This document shows positions 8,618 to 17,082 of a stretch of 40,370 bases of DNA, piece by piece. Below the pieces are notes generated by a model, which made no database searches, was not told where the DNA came from, and saw only the letters and a list, made by a program, of their open reading frames with translations. Each line of letters starts with the position of its first letter. The stretch's first letter is position 1. The position numbers and the translations under genes were made by a program. Origin of the DNA: Ruminiclostridium sp. (GTDB lineage: Bacteria; Bacillota; Clostridia; Oscillospirales; Ruminococcaceae); the NCBI GenBank assembly GCA_017941355.1, contig JAGAWN010000224.1, positions 1-40,370 of the forward strand, given 5' to 3'.

Positions 8618-9439
8618 ATGACAAATTTTATCTGTCCTGTCTGCGGAAAAGAACTGCTCAGATACGACAAGAGTCTTAAATGCAGCAGCGGACATTGTTT
8701 CGATATATCAAGAAAAGGCACCGTGAACCTGCTTGTTTCCAACAAGTCCCGTCACGGTGACGATAAGCGAATGGTCAACGCGAGAAAGCATTTTCTCGGC
8801 AAGGGTTATTATGAACCGCTGCACAAGGCGGTTCGTGAACTGGTGAGAAAGTACGCGGCAGACGGCTGCACGATACTCGATTGCGGCTGCGGTGAATGCA
8901 GCTACACGGCGGATATAGCCGCGGAACTTTCGCGTGCCGGCATTTCCGCCGAGATCATAGGCATAGATGTCTCAAAAGAAGCCATAAGCAGCGGAGCGTC
9001 GCGTCACGCGGGGATACGGCTCGCCGCAGCGAGCGTTTTTGATATCCCTCTGCCGGACGAAAGCTGCGGCATTGTGACCGCGCTGTTCTCGCCGTTTTCC
9101 GGAAAAGAATATCTGCGAGTAATGAAGCCGGACGGGATCTACATCACCGCCTTTCCGCTGGAAGATCACCTTTTTGAGCTGAAACAGGCGGTCTATGAAA
9201 AGCCTTACCGCAATACGGTCGCACCGCTTGAGATACCCGGCTTCGCGCTCGACTCGAACAGCGAGTGCAGATTCAAAGCGGAGCTTACTTCAACCGAGGA
9301 CATAACCGCGCTGTTTGATATGACTCCGTACTGCTACAAAACCTCCGCCGCAGACCGCGCAAAGCTTGACAGACTGACATCTCTCACCGTCAGCGCGGAA
9401 TTCGGGCTTGCGGCTTACCGGAAAGCTACCTTATCATAG
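8618..9439 (+). CDS. rlmA: 23S rRNA (guanine-N1-)-methyltransferase, RlmA family
   Basis: This SAM-dependent enzyme methylates a guanine of 23S rRNA (G745 or G748 type). The 273-residue product begins with a zinc ribbon, CPVCGKELL then CSSGHCFDISRKG, which is the diagnostic N-terminus of RlmA. The SAM-binding motif I follows in ILDCGCGECSYT (about residues 87-98), then IIGIDVSKEAI. The C-terminal half is Rossmann-like with TALFSPFSGKEYLRVMKPDG. I start it at ATG 8618, 8 bases after AGAAGG; GTG 8609 overlaps that site. Its 3' end overlaps the convergent lysozyme gene by 14 bases. RlmAI and RlmAII cannot be separated by eye. Confidence 0.9.
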   Translation: MTNFICPVCGKELLRYDKSLKCSSGHCFDISRKGTVNLLVSNKSRHGDDKRMVNARKHFLGKGYYEPLHKAVRELVRKYAADGCTILDCGCGECSYTADIAAELSRAGISAEIIGIDVSKEAISSGASRHAGIRLAAASVFDIPLPDESCGIVTALFSPFSGKEYLRVMKPDGIYITAFPLEDHLFELKQAVYEKPYRNTVAPLEIPGFALDSNSECRFKAELTSTEDITALFDMTPYCYKTSAADRAKLDRLTSLTVSAEFGLAAYRKATLS

Positions 9440-10835
9440 CGATATCGAGGTCAACGTCGCCCTCTATCCCGTTGATCTGCCCGAAGCCGTACTGCCACAT
9501 ATCGAAATCGTAGTAATATGTGAGTTCGGTGCTGTACAATGCCAGCCATACCGGATAATCCGTCAGTCTGCGCAGATCGTATTTTATGTAAGCCATTTTC
9601 TTGTTGGTATAGATCATAGCTTCATATCCCGCGTCACGGATCGTGTCGCAGAAAGCTATCGCACTCAGCGTAAGCGTACCCGGCATAACGTCCTCGGTGC
9701 GCGGCGGATCGTCCCCGGAAACGGTATCTACCGGCTCCCAGTCGAACACTACGGGGTATTCAAGCGCCCTGCCGCCGAGCTGTTCAAGTACAAACTTCGC
9801 CTCTTCCTCCGCTTCTTCGACGCTTATCGCCTGCGAGTAGAAGTAAACGCCGAGATCTATCCCTGCCTTGTGAGCATTCTCATAGTTCTGAAAGAACTTA
9901 TCGTCAAGCTTGATGTTGCCCTCCGCGCCGTATCCGCGCAGACCTATCCGCAGTATCGCGAACTCTACCCCGTCCGAGCGCACCGCGTCCCAGTCTATGT
10001 CCCCCTGATATGAAGAAACATCTATCCCGAAGTAGGAGGAAACATCACCGTCAGACACATATTCCATGCGGTAATTGTCGTCAACATGAAAGTTTTCTTT
10101 TTTATAGGTATTAGGCTTCACTCCGGATATCACAGGCACCCACGAATAGCCTACATAAGAATCATACAGCAGAAGCTTTCCTTTTTCGATCTCAACCTCC
10201 GCTTCCGGTATCTCTATAGCGGACTCACTTATCGTCTCCTCGTCGAGCAGACTTACCGCGTCTATGTATTCCTCTGTCTCAGCCGTCACCGGACTCTGTC
10301 CGTCCTCAAGCTCGGAGATACGTTTCTTACTGAGTCCGAGATCCTGTTCAAGGCATTTAAGATACGCGTAACCGGTAAAAAAACCGGCTGCGACGGCACA
10401 GAGGGTCACCATGGAAATAACGGTGTTTATCGTATAGATCCTGTTGATCTTTACATTCGGATCGGATTCGGGAGATGTCTGACTGTTGTATGAGAGCGAT
10501 CCACGCTCTGCTCCCTGCGTTTCATAAGCTGTCCGGTTTTCTTCGGCGAATGCACTTTCACCGGACTTTCCGGTCGGCTTCGGTGCAGCGGCGGAAACTA
10601 CGTTTGCTTCCGGAACGGTAGTTTTTACGGAGTTCAGCTCACCTGTGTAGTCCCTGTAAAAATCCTTGTCCGCCACAGGTTCATCGTCCGGGACATCATA
10701 GACGTAGATATCCTCCGCAGACTGAGTTTTCTCCGTTTTTTCCGTTTTCTGTTCTTCGGCAGAACCGGTCACCGAGCCGCTGTCAGACGATCCTGCTCCG
10801 GCAGTAATGCCGTTTACATTGATATTTTCCGTCAT
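9426..10835 (-). CDS. Membrane-anchored GH25 lysozyme-like protein
   Basis: This is a probable peptidoglycan muramidase fixed in the membrane. The 469-residue product has an acidic, Ser/Thr/Glu-rich disordered N-terminus of about 135 residues, one membrane helix (about 136-159), a short coiled-coil-like stretch (LSKKRISELEDG) and a linker. A GH25 domain follows from about residue 265: FGIDVSSYQGDIDW, FAILRIGLRGYG, GVYFYSQAIS, and VVFDWEPVD with the catalytic acidic residues. The end DMWQYGFGQINGIEGDVDLDIA is typical of GH25. The start is ATG 10835 after GGAGGAAGCA; the frame opens earlier at 10874 without a good site. It lies 48 bases after the antiporter gene, probably co-transcribed. The long cytoplasmic tail is unusual for the family. 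Confidence 0.88.
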   Translation of the reverse strand: MTENINVNGITAGAGSSDSGSVTGSAEEQKTEKTEKTQSAEDIYVYDVPDDEPVADKDFYRDYTGELNSVKTTVPEANVVSAAAPKPTGKSGESAFAEENRTAYETQGAERGSLSYNSQTSPESDPNVKINRIYTINTVISMVTLCAVAAGFFTGYAYLKCLEQDLGLSKKRISELEDGQSPVTAETEEYIDAVSLLDEETISESAIEIPEAEVEIEKGKLLLYDSYVGYSWVPVISGVKPNTYKKENFHVDDNYRMEYVSDGDVSSYFGIDVSSYQGDIDWDAVRSDGVEFAILRIGLRGYGAEGNIKLDDKFFQNYENAHKAGIDLGVYFYSQAISVEEAEEEAKFVLEQLGGRALEYPVVFDWEPVDTVSGDDPPRTEDVMPGTLTLSAIAFCDTIRDAGYEAMIYTNKKMAYIKYDLRRLTDYPVWLALYSTELTYYYDFDMWQYGFGQINGIEGDVDLDIAMIR

Positions 10836-10883
10836 TGCTTCCTCCGTATCGTTCCGGAACCGGATCCCGGTCATTGTTCAGGC

Positions 10884-11912
10884 TCATGCCGCAGTAAAGA
10901 TCATAGGCTGGAGCAGCAGATAAACAAAGTATGCCGCGTAAGATACAAGCATTATGATACCGCCGACCTTGCCGAGCTTCTTGTTCTTGAAAACACACAG
11001 CCACAGCAGCACCACAGTAAAGACAGCCACAAGCGTGTCGATCCTGAACACCGGGTCAAAGCCTATCGGATTGGGAGATACCGCTCCGGCTATACCGAGT
11101 ACGAAAAGAATATTGAATATATTGCTGCCTATGATGTTTCCTATTGCGATATCCACAGCGTTCTTCTTTGCCGCGGTAACGCTTGTGACAAGCTCCGGGA
11201 GCGATGTTCCGAATGCCACTATGGTAAGTCCGATAAGTCTTGAATCCACACCGAGGGCTTCCGCTATCTTCGTTGCTCCTGTCACGGTGAAGTCACTGCC
11301 GAATACTATCATTGCCAGACCGATCAGTATGAACAGTATCATTTTAAGCACTGTGTCCTTTTCGGTGAGAGGCGCGATATCATCGTCTACGCCGCCTACG
11401 CCCTTTTTGGAGAGGATTATCAGATAAACGAAGAACACGATGAAGAGACCGATCAGCACAAACGCATCGAAACGGTTTATATCCCCGTCAAGACCGAGAA
11501 GCAGCAGCACCACCGTTATCAGCGCCACGAAAGGTATCTCGTACCTGAACGTTGTCTTCTTGACAGGAAGGCCGGCAAACAGCGCGGAAATGCCGAGAAT
11601 AACGAGAATGTTCATTATGTTGCTTCCGACAACGTTTCCGACTGCGATACCGGCATTATCCTGACAGGCGGAGGTTATGCTTATCGCGGCTTCCGGAGCG
11701 CTGGTGCCGAACGCGACTATCGTAAGTCCGATAACGATGAGCGGCACTTTCAGCTTCACAGCCACCTTGGAAGCGCCGTCAACGAACATATCCGCGCCTT
11801 TTATCAGCATAACAAAGCCTGCCACGAGGAATACTACCGACATGAGTATTACCACGAAACCGCCGCCCGAAGCCGTTGCTATAAGATCCATAAGTTTGTT
11901 TGAAATATCCAT
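10884..11912 (-). CDS. Sodium/calcium exchanger family antiporter (YrbG type)
   Basis: This integral membrane cation antiporter probably exchanges Ca2+ for Na+ or H+. The 342-residue protein has about ten hydrophobic helices in two inverted halves. Each half carries the alpha-repeat signature of the CaCA superfamily: GTSAPEAAISI in the first and GTSLPELVTSV in the second, each followed by GNxxGSNxxNxL. That internal repeat is diagnostic. I choose ATG 11912 because GAGGAG lies just upstream; the frame extends to 11984 but passes through the promoter. The GH25 gene follows, suggesting a shared transcript with an envelope theme. Ion specificity cannot be read from sequence. Confidence 0.92.
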   Translation of the reverse strand: MDISNKLMDLIATASGGGFVVILMSVVFLVAGFVMLIKGADMFVDGASKVAVKLKVPLIVIGLTIVAFGTSAPEAAISITSACQDNAGIAVGNVVGSNIMNILVILGISALFAGLPVKKTTFRYEIPFVALITVVLLLLGLDGDINRFDAFVLIGLFIVFFVYLIILSKKGVGGVDDDIAPLTEKDTVLKMILFILIGLAMIVFGSDFTVTGATKIAEALGVDSRLIGLTIVAFGTSLPELVTSVTAAKKNAVDIAIGNIIGSNIFNILFVLGIAGAVSPNPIGFDPVFRIDTLVAVFTVVLLWLCVFKNKKLGKVGGIIMLVSYAAYFVYLLLQPMIFTAA

Positions 11913-11952
11913 TTTCTGTCTCCTCATATTTGTCGTTCGATACACACTTTTT

Positions 11953-11981
11953 ATTATACATTCTTGACCGCGTTTTGTCAA
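11953..11981 (-). promoter_or_regulatory. Consensus promoter of the antiporter-lysozyme unit
   Basis: On the minus strand, TTGACA (11981-11976) and TATAAT (11958-11953) are 17 bases apart, a perfect consensus. It is divergent from the cls promoter 45 bases away. Confidence 0.88.
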
Positions 11982-12025
11982 CAAGAGTACAAATATTTTA
12001 ATTTGTAAATATTCGGAAAAACATC

Positions 12026-12054
12026 TTGAAAAATAGTCATTGATGTGATATAAT
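12026..12054 (+). promoter_or_regulatory. Promoter of the cls-nth unit
   Basis: TTGAAA (12026-12031) and TATAAT (12049-12054) are 17 bases apart, 37 bases before the TTG start of cls. Confidence 0.85.
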
Positions 12055-12091
12055 AATGTTTTAAGGCATTATAGTGAAAAGGAGCATTTAA

Positions 12092-13615
12092 TTGAACAGA
12101 CTCGGTAAGATCCTCTCAAGCAGACTGTTTGTGGTCAGCGTACTCATATTTATCCAGATCGCAGTGATCGTTCTGCCCATGTTCTTTTTGTCCGCGTACT
12201 ATATCCCGCTGTTTCTTTTCTTTGAATTTCTAAGCTTTCTCATTTCCATAAACATAGTAAACAGAAACAACAACCCGGATTTCAAGATAGCATGGATAAT
12301 CCCGGTACTGTGCTTCCCTGTCGGCGGCGCTCTGCTTTACATCATGTTCGGACGCACACACTTGAACAAAAAGAACACAGCGAAGCTTAAAGAAGCTGTC
12401 GAAAGTTCTTCGGGAATAATAGTACCGGACAACGAACTGCTCGATATGATAGGCGTCAAGAACGCGCATATCCGGCGTGAAGCAAGCTATATCATAAACA
12501 ATTCCCGCAGCAACATCTACGCTTTCACAGAGACTGAGTTTCTGAATCCCGGAATGCTTTTCTTCGACGATCTGATACAAGAGCTGCGGAAAGCGGAAAG
12601 CTACATCTTTCTCGAATATTTCATTATAGGAGACGGCGAGATGTGGCAGCAGATATTCGATATCCTCAGAGACAAAGCGGCTTCCGGTGTTGAAGTACGT
12701 CTTATGTACGATGATATCGGCACAATAAACCTGCTGCCCGTGGACTTTCCCGCAGCGATGCAGGCACACGGCATAAGAACTGTAGTTTTCAATCCCTACA
12801 AACCGTCGCTTGACCGCTTCATGAACTACCGCGATCACCGCAAATTTGCAATAATCGACGGAAAAGTCGCGTTCACCGGAGGAATAAACATCGCGGACGA
12901 GTATATCAACCGCAAGGAACGCTTCGGATTCTGGGAAGATTCCTGTGTAAAGCTGAACGGCGACGCTGTAAGGAAGGTCGTTGTTCTGTACCTCGAAATG
13001 TGGTATTTCGCCACCGGAGAAAAACAGGATTACGACAAATACGCGATACGGTACCAGAGCAAGAACGACGGATTCGTGATCCCGTTCTCTGACGAACCGC
13101 TTTTCAGAGGACTCATTCACGAAAACGCTTATGTCAACGTTATAGACAACGCAAAAAAGTACGTTTATATCTGCACCCCCTATCTGATCCTCGATGATGT
13201 TGTGGAAAACGCGCTGATACGCGCTGCCAGAAGCGGGATAGACGTGAAGATCATAACCCCGCATATACCCGATAAAAAGCTTATATTTGAAATGACACAG
13301 GCAAACTACACGCGTCTTATCGACAACGGAGTCGGGATCTACGAATTTGTACCCGGATTCATTCACACAAAGATGATAATAAGCGACGATATGACCGCTA
13401 TTGTAGGAACCTGCAATTTCGATTACAGAAGCTTTTATCTGCACTTTGAAAACGGTGTTTGGATGTACAAGAGCAAGGCTGTTTCACAGGCGTGCCAGTC
13501 TTTCCTGAACTCGCTGTCCGTGTCGGAAAAGATCACACCGGAATTCTGCCGCAATGTATCTTTCGGACGGCAGCTCTTACGCTCGCTGATAAAGGTGCTT
13601 TCACCGCTGCTTTAA
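12092..13615 (+). CDS. cls: Cardiolipin synthase
   Basis: This membrane enzyme condenses phosphatidylglycerol to cardiolipin. The 507-residue protein has two N-terminal membrane helices (about 12-58) and two phospholipase D catalytic motifs. The first is DHRKFAIIDGKVAFTGGIN (about 247-265); the second is IHTKMIISDDMTAIVGTCN (about 428-446), each with HxK and the downstream Asp and Asn. Length and layout match bacterial ClsA-type enzymes. The start is TTG 12092, the only sensible choice: GGAG lies 8 bases upstream and no ATG follows early. The nth gene begins 9 bases after the stop, so the two are probably co-transcribed. Confidence 0.93.
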   Translation: MNRLGKILSSRLFVVSVLIFIQIAVIVLPMFFLSAYYIPLFLFFEFLSFLISINIVNRNNNPDFKIAWIIPVLCFPVGGALLYIMFGRTHLNKKNTAKLKEAVESSSGIIVPDNELLDMIGVKNAHIRREASYIINNSRSNIYAFTETEFLNPGMLFFDDLIQELRKAESYIFLEYFIIGDGEMWQQIFDILRDKAASGVEVRLMYDDIGTINLLPVDFPAAMQAHGIRTVVFNPYKPSLDRFMNYRDHRKFAIIDGKVAFTGGINIADEYINRKERFGFWEDSCVKLNGDAVRKVVVLYLEMWYFATGEKQDYDKYAIRYQSKNDGFVIPFSDEPLFRGLIHENAYVNVIDNAKKYVYICTPYLILDDVVENALIRAARSGIDVKIITPHIPDKKLIFEMTQANYTRLIDNGVGIYEFVPGFIHTKMIISDDMTAIVGTCNFDYRSFYLHFENGVWMYKSKAVSQACQSFLNSLSVSEKITPEFCRNVSFGRQLLRSLIKVLSPLL

Positions 13616-13624
13616 GGAGAAGCA

Positions 13625-14257
13625 ATGAACAAAAAACAACGCGCAGCCAAAATGATAGAGCTGTTAAGAACCGAATATCCGGACGTTAAATGCGCACTTA
13701 CCTATCGCAAGCCCCATGAACTGCTTATCGCTACGCGTTTGTCCGCACAGTGTACCGACAAGCGCGTGAATATGGTGACTCCCGCGCTTTTCGAGCGTTT
13801 CCCCGATGTGGATTCTTTCGCTTCGGCGGAGGTTTCCGAGATCGAGGAGTACATAAAAAGCTGCGGTCTGTATCACACAAAAGCGGCAGATATATCGCTT
13901 ATGTGCAAAGATCTGCGTGATCGCTTCGGCGGAACGGTACCGGATACCATAGAAGAACTTACCACGCTTCCGGGTGTCGGAAGAAAGACAGCTAACCTGA
14001 TAGTCGGAGATCTTTACGGCAAGCCTGCACTCGTCTGCGATACCCACGTTATCCGGCTTACCAACCTTATCGGACTGACGGATACCAAAGACGCGGGTAA
14101 AGTCGAGAAAGAACTTGCTGCCGTTGTACCGCCGGAGGAAGGGCTTCTGATGTGCCACCGCCTTGTATGGCACGGCAGACTTGTCTGTATCGCACGCCGT
14201 CCGCAGTGCGAAAACTGCTGCCTTCGGGAGATCTGCAAAAATGTGACGAAAAAGTGA
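13625..14257 (+). CDS. nth: Endonuclease III
   Basis: This base-excision repair enzyme removes oxidised pyrimidines and nicks abasic sites. The 210-residue protein carries the helix-hairpin-helix LPGVGRKTANLIVGD (about 117-131) with the catalytic lysine, then CDTHVIRL with the catalytic aspartate. A C-terminal 4Fe-4S cluster is formed by C-x6-C-x2-C-x5-C within CIARRPQCENCCLREIC. All key residues are present and the length is normal. An AAGGAG site precedes the ATG, and cls lies 9 bases upstream in the same unit. Confidence 0.95.
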   Translation: MNKKQRAAKMIELLRTEYPDVKCALTYRKPHELLIATRLSAQCTDKRVNMVTPALFERFPDVDSFASAEVSEIEEYIKSCGLYHTKAADISLMCKDLRDRFGGTVPDTIEELTTLPGVGRKTANLIVGDLYGKPALVCDTHVIRLTNLIGLTDTKDAGKVEKELAAVVPPEEGLLMCHRLVWHGRLVCIARRPQCENCCLREICKNVTKK

Positions 14258-14272
14258 AAATTGAAAAAAAGC

Positions 14273-14301
14273 TTGCAAAAAGCATAGGAATATGATATAC
14301 T
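14273..14301 (+). promoter_or_regulatory. Promoter of the HTH-cupin operon
   Basis: TTGCAA (14273-14278) and TATACT (14296-14301) are 17 bases apart. A small inverted repeat GCACT-ATAA-AGTGC lies at 14313-14326 in the leader, downstream of the -10; it could be an operator for the encoded HTH protein, which is a guess. Confidence 0.72.
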
Positions 14302-14364
14302 TTAGCAATGCCGCACTATAAAGTGCTGCAAATATATGACTATATTTCATAAGGAGGTTTTTGT

Positions 14365-14919
14365 ATGAAGTATGACATCAAAGAGGTGTCCTCTCGCCTG
14401 AGAGCAACAAGAGAATCCCTCGAAATTTCAACAAAGGATATGGCGGCTGCCGCACGAATTACGGAGCAGGAATACATTGCGTACGAAACAGGCGAAAAAG
14501 ACCTTTCGCTGTCTGTACTCAATTCCTGCGCTGAGGCTATGGGCATCGAAATGATCGAGCTTCTTACAGGCTCCTCCCCTACCCTTGCGACATACTCTCT
14601 TGTCAGAAAGGGAGAGGGACTTCCGATCGAAAGACGCATAGGCTTTACCTATCAGCACATGGCTTATCTCTTCAAGAACAAGAAGATCGAGCCTATCATG
14701 GTACACGCGCCCTATGAGCCTGACCAGAGCAAGCCTATCGCAATGTCGGTGCATGAGGGACAGGAAATGGACTTCATCATCAAAGGAAAAATGAAATTCG
14801 TCATCAACAACAATACAGAGATACTGAACGAGGGCGACTGCGTGTACTTCGACAGTTCTAACCCTCACGGAATGATCGCGCTCGATGATGACTGCGACTT
14901 CCTCGCTATACTGATATAA
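14365..14919 (+). CDS. XRE-family HTH regulator with C-terminal cupin domain
   Basis: This is a probable small-molecule-sensing transcription factor. The 184-residue protein has an N-terminal lambda-repressor-like helix-turn-helix (about 5-62, including ESLEISTKDMAAAARITEQEY) and a C-terminal cupin barrel (about 105-184). The barrel includes SVHEGQEMDFIIKGKMKFVI and LNEGDCVYFDSSNPHGM, the last part matching the second cupin motif. AGGAGG stands 9 bases before the ATG. It is first in an operon with an acyl-CoA synthetase 28 bases downstream and a GNAT gene, so it may regulate that operon in response to an acid or acyl compound. The effector is unknown. Confidence 0.9.
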   Translation: MKYDIKEVSSRLRATRESLEISTKDMAAAARITEQEYIAYETGEKDLSLSVLNSCAEAMGIEMIELLTGSSPTLATYSLVRKGEGLPIERRIGFTYQHMAYLFKNKKIEPIMVHAPYEPDQSKPIAMSVHEGQEMDFIIKGKMKFVINNNTEILNEGDCVYFDSSNPHGMIALDDDCDFLAILI

Positions 14920-14947
14920 TGTGTGAACAAGAAAGGAATATCCTAAA

Positions 14948-16609
14948 ATGGAACAGGTAAAAGATTACTATAAGCGGTTCGTAAAAGAAGGCTACGGCGA
15001 GGACGGCATACTCAACAAGTTTGAGATCACCGCTCCCGACAACTACAACTTCGGATATGACATCATAGACAAGTTCGGCGAACTGGAGCCGGACAGACCC
15101 GCGCTTCTGCACGTTGACCTGCAGGAGAACGTTACGCGCTTCTCATATAAGCAGTTATCCGACCTTTCAACGCAGGCTGCAAATCTTTTCGCTTCAAAGG
15201 GCATCAAAAAAGGCGACAAGGTCATGCTGGTACTCAAGCGCAACTATCAGTTCTGGTACGCTATAATCGGTCTTATCAAGCTGGGTGCGGTAGTTATCCC
15301 CGCAACTCACCTGCTAACCACCCACGACTTCACCTACCGCTTCAAGAGCGCCGGTGTCAAGGGCATAGTCGCCACAGGGCATAATCCCGAACTCCAGAAT
15401 TACATCGACGAAGCAGAAACGGAACTCGGCATCAAGCTTGAAAAGTTCATTGCAAACGGCGAACGCGAGGGCTGGTACAGCTTCGACGAGGAGATAAAGA
15501 AGCAGCCGACAACTATGGAGCGTGTCCCCACTCTCAGCAGCGAGATGATGCTGATATACTTCTCTTCCGGCACCTCCGGCTATCCGAAAATGGCGGGACA
15601 CTGCCACAGATACGCCCTCTGGCACATTCAGACTGCGCTTTGGCAGAACGTACAACCCGACGGACTGCACCTTACCATCTCCGATACCGGCTGGGGCAAG
15701 GCAGCATGGGGCAAGCTCTACGGACAGATGTCGCTCGGTTCCTGCGTATTTGTTTACGACTTCGACAGGTTCGTACCCTCCGATGTACTGCGTATCATTC
15801 AGGACTTCAAGATCACTTCGCTGTGCGCACCCCCCACCATGTACCGCTTCTTCATCAAGGAGGGTCTGAAAGACTACGACCTTTCCAACCTGAAATACAG
15901 CTGTATCGCAGGCGAAGCGCTCAACCCGGAGGTATTCAACCGCTGGCTTGAGTTCACAGGTCTCAAGCTTATGGAGGCTTTCGGTCAGACCGAGACTACC
16001 GCAGTTCTCGCAAATCTGCCCGGTATGACTCCGAAGCCCGGTTCAATGGGCAAGCCCACACCCCTTTACAACGTTGATCTCGTTGACGAAAACGGCAACA
16101 CCGTTCCCGTAGGTGAGACAGGCGAGATCGTAATCCGCGGTGAGCGCGGGACAGAGGGACTTTTCCTTTCCTACTACCGCGATGAGGAAAAAACCAACGC
16201 CGCATGGCACGACGGACTTTATCACACCGGCGATACTGCATGGCGCGATGAGGACGGCTACTTCTGGTATGTGGGACGCAACGATGACATCATCAAGTCC
16301 AGCGGATACCGCATAGGACCGTTCGAGATAGAGAGCGTACTTATCCAGCATCCGTCGGTACTGGAATGTGCAGTTACCGGCGCACCTGACCCCAACGGCG
16401 TCCGCGGCATACTCGTAAAAGCGACTATCGTGCTCGCAAAGGGCTATACCGCAAGCGACGAACTTGCAAAGGAGCTTCAGATGTATGTCAAAAAGAATAC
16501 CGCGCCGTACAAGTACCCCCGTCTTATCGAGTTCGTTGATGAGCTTCCAAAGACCATAAGCGGCAAGATAAGACATAACGCTATAAGAGAAAACGACAGC
16601 AAAAAGTAA
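14948..16609 (+). CDS. AMP-dependent acyl-CoA synthetase
   Basis: This is an adenylate-forming enzyme that probably activates a carboxylic acid to its CoA thioester through an acyl-AMP. The 553-residue protein has the P-loop-like motif YFSSGTSGYPKM (about 200-211), AFGQTETT (about 345-352), the hinge YHTGDTAWRDEDGYFWYVGRNDDIIKSSGYRI in two parts near 425-460, and the catalytic lysine in PKTISGKIRHNAI near the C-terminus. Overall it resembles the medium-chain/acetyl-CoA synthetase group; the exact acid cannot be deduced. It lies 28 bases after the HTH-cupin gene, with an AAGGAA site, and its stop TAA leads straight into the GNAT gene region. Confidence 0.9.
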   Translation: MEQVKDYYKRFVKEGYGEDGILNKFEITAPDNYNFGYDIIDKFGELEPDRPALLHVDLQENVTRFSYKQLSDLSTQAANLFASKGIKKGDKVMLVLKRNYQFWYAIIGLIKLGAVVIPATHLLTTHDFTYRFKSAGVKGIVATGHNPELQNYIDEAETELGIKLEKFIANGEREGWYSFDEEIKKQPTTMERVPTLSSEMMLIYFSSGTSGYPKMAGHCHRYALWHIQTALWQNVQPDGLHLTISDTGWGKAAWGKLYGQMSLGSCVFVYDFDRFVPSDVLRIIQDFKITSLCAPPTMYRFFIKEGLKDYDLSNLKYSCIAGEALNPEVFNRWLEFTGLKLMEAFGQTETTAVLANLPGMTPKPGSMGKPTPLYNVDLVDENGNTVPVGETGEIVIRGERGTEGLFLSYYRDEEKTNAAWHDGLYHTGDTAWRDEDGYFWYVGRNDDIIKSSGYRIGPFEIESVLIQHPSVLECAVTGAPDPNGVRGILVKATIVLAKGYTASDELAKELQMYVKKNTAPYKYPRLIEFVDELPKTISGKIRHNAIRENDSKK

Positions 16610-16632
16610 TGGAATCAAAGGAGGAATCACAC

Positions 16633-17034
16633 ATGATCAGATTTGCCGAAGAAAAGGACATCGATATTCTCTGCGAGAATGACAAGCACGTTGACAGACA
16701 GGAAATGCTCAATCTTATCGGACTTAAAAGAGTGTATATCATGGAGGACAGCGGTAAGTTCATCGGCTGGCTCAGATACAACCTTTTCTGGGATCACATT
16801 CCGTTCATGAACATGATATGCCTGAACGATGACAGCCGCGGAAAGGGCTACGGCAGACAGTTCGTTGAGTTCTGGGAGGACGAGATGCGCAAGCTCGGTT
16901 ACACAAAAGTAATGACCTCCACCGCTTCTGACGAGTTTGCACAGCACTTCTACATCAAACTCGGCTACTCCACTATCGGCGGGTTTATACCGTTCGGAGC
17001 AAAGTTCGAGATGATGCTTGCAAAGAAGCTCTGA
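16633..17034 (+). CDS. GNAT-family N-acetyltransferase
   Basis: This is a predicted acetyl-CoA-dependent acetyltransferase of unknown substrate. The 133-residue protein shows the GNAT core, with beta strands around VYIMEDSGKFIGWLRY and the acetyl-CoA pyrophosphate loop in DDSRGKGYGRQFVEFWE (about 72-88), matching the R/Q-x-x-G-x-G/A pattern. The C-terminal AQHFYIKLGYSTIGGF is also typical. I start at ATG 16633 because AAAGGAGG lies 7 bases upstream; an earlier ATG at 16609 is in frame but overlaps the preceding stop codon. It is the third gene of the HTH-cupin/acyl-CoA synthetase operon. Confidence 0.88.
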   Translation: MIRFAEEKDIDILCENDKHVDRQEMLNLIGLKRVYIMEDSGKFIGWLRYNLFWDHIPFMNMICLNDDSRGKGYGRQFVEFWEDEMRKLGYTKVMTSTASDEFAQHFYIKLGYSTIGGFIPFGAKFEMMLAKKL

Positions 17035-17082
17035 GATCATTTGACGGATCACGCCTGAAATACGGCGGAATCTTTCATAACA

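Noticed and set aside
8542-8745. N-terminal extension of the HAD phosphatase
   Set aside because: It would cross the consensus rlmA promoter and the start of rlmA. The internal ATG at 8541 has a good site and begins right at the HAD motif.
12230-13444. 404-codon open frame on the minus strand
   Set aside because: It is the shadow of cls, which has both PLD motifs, a promoter and a ribosome site.
17035-17082. Terminator between GNAT and spoIIP
   Set aside because: Only a 4-bp CGCC/GGCG stem is seen, without a T run in either direction.
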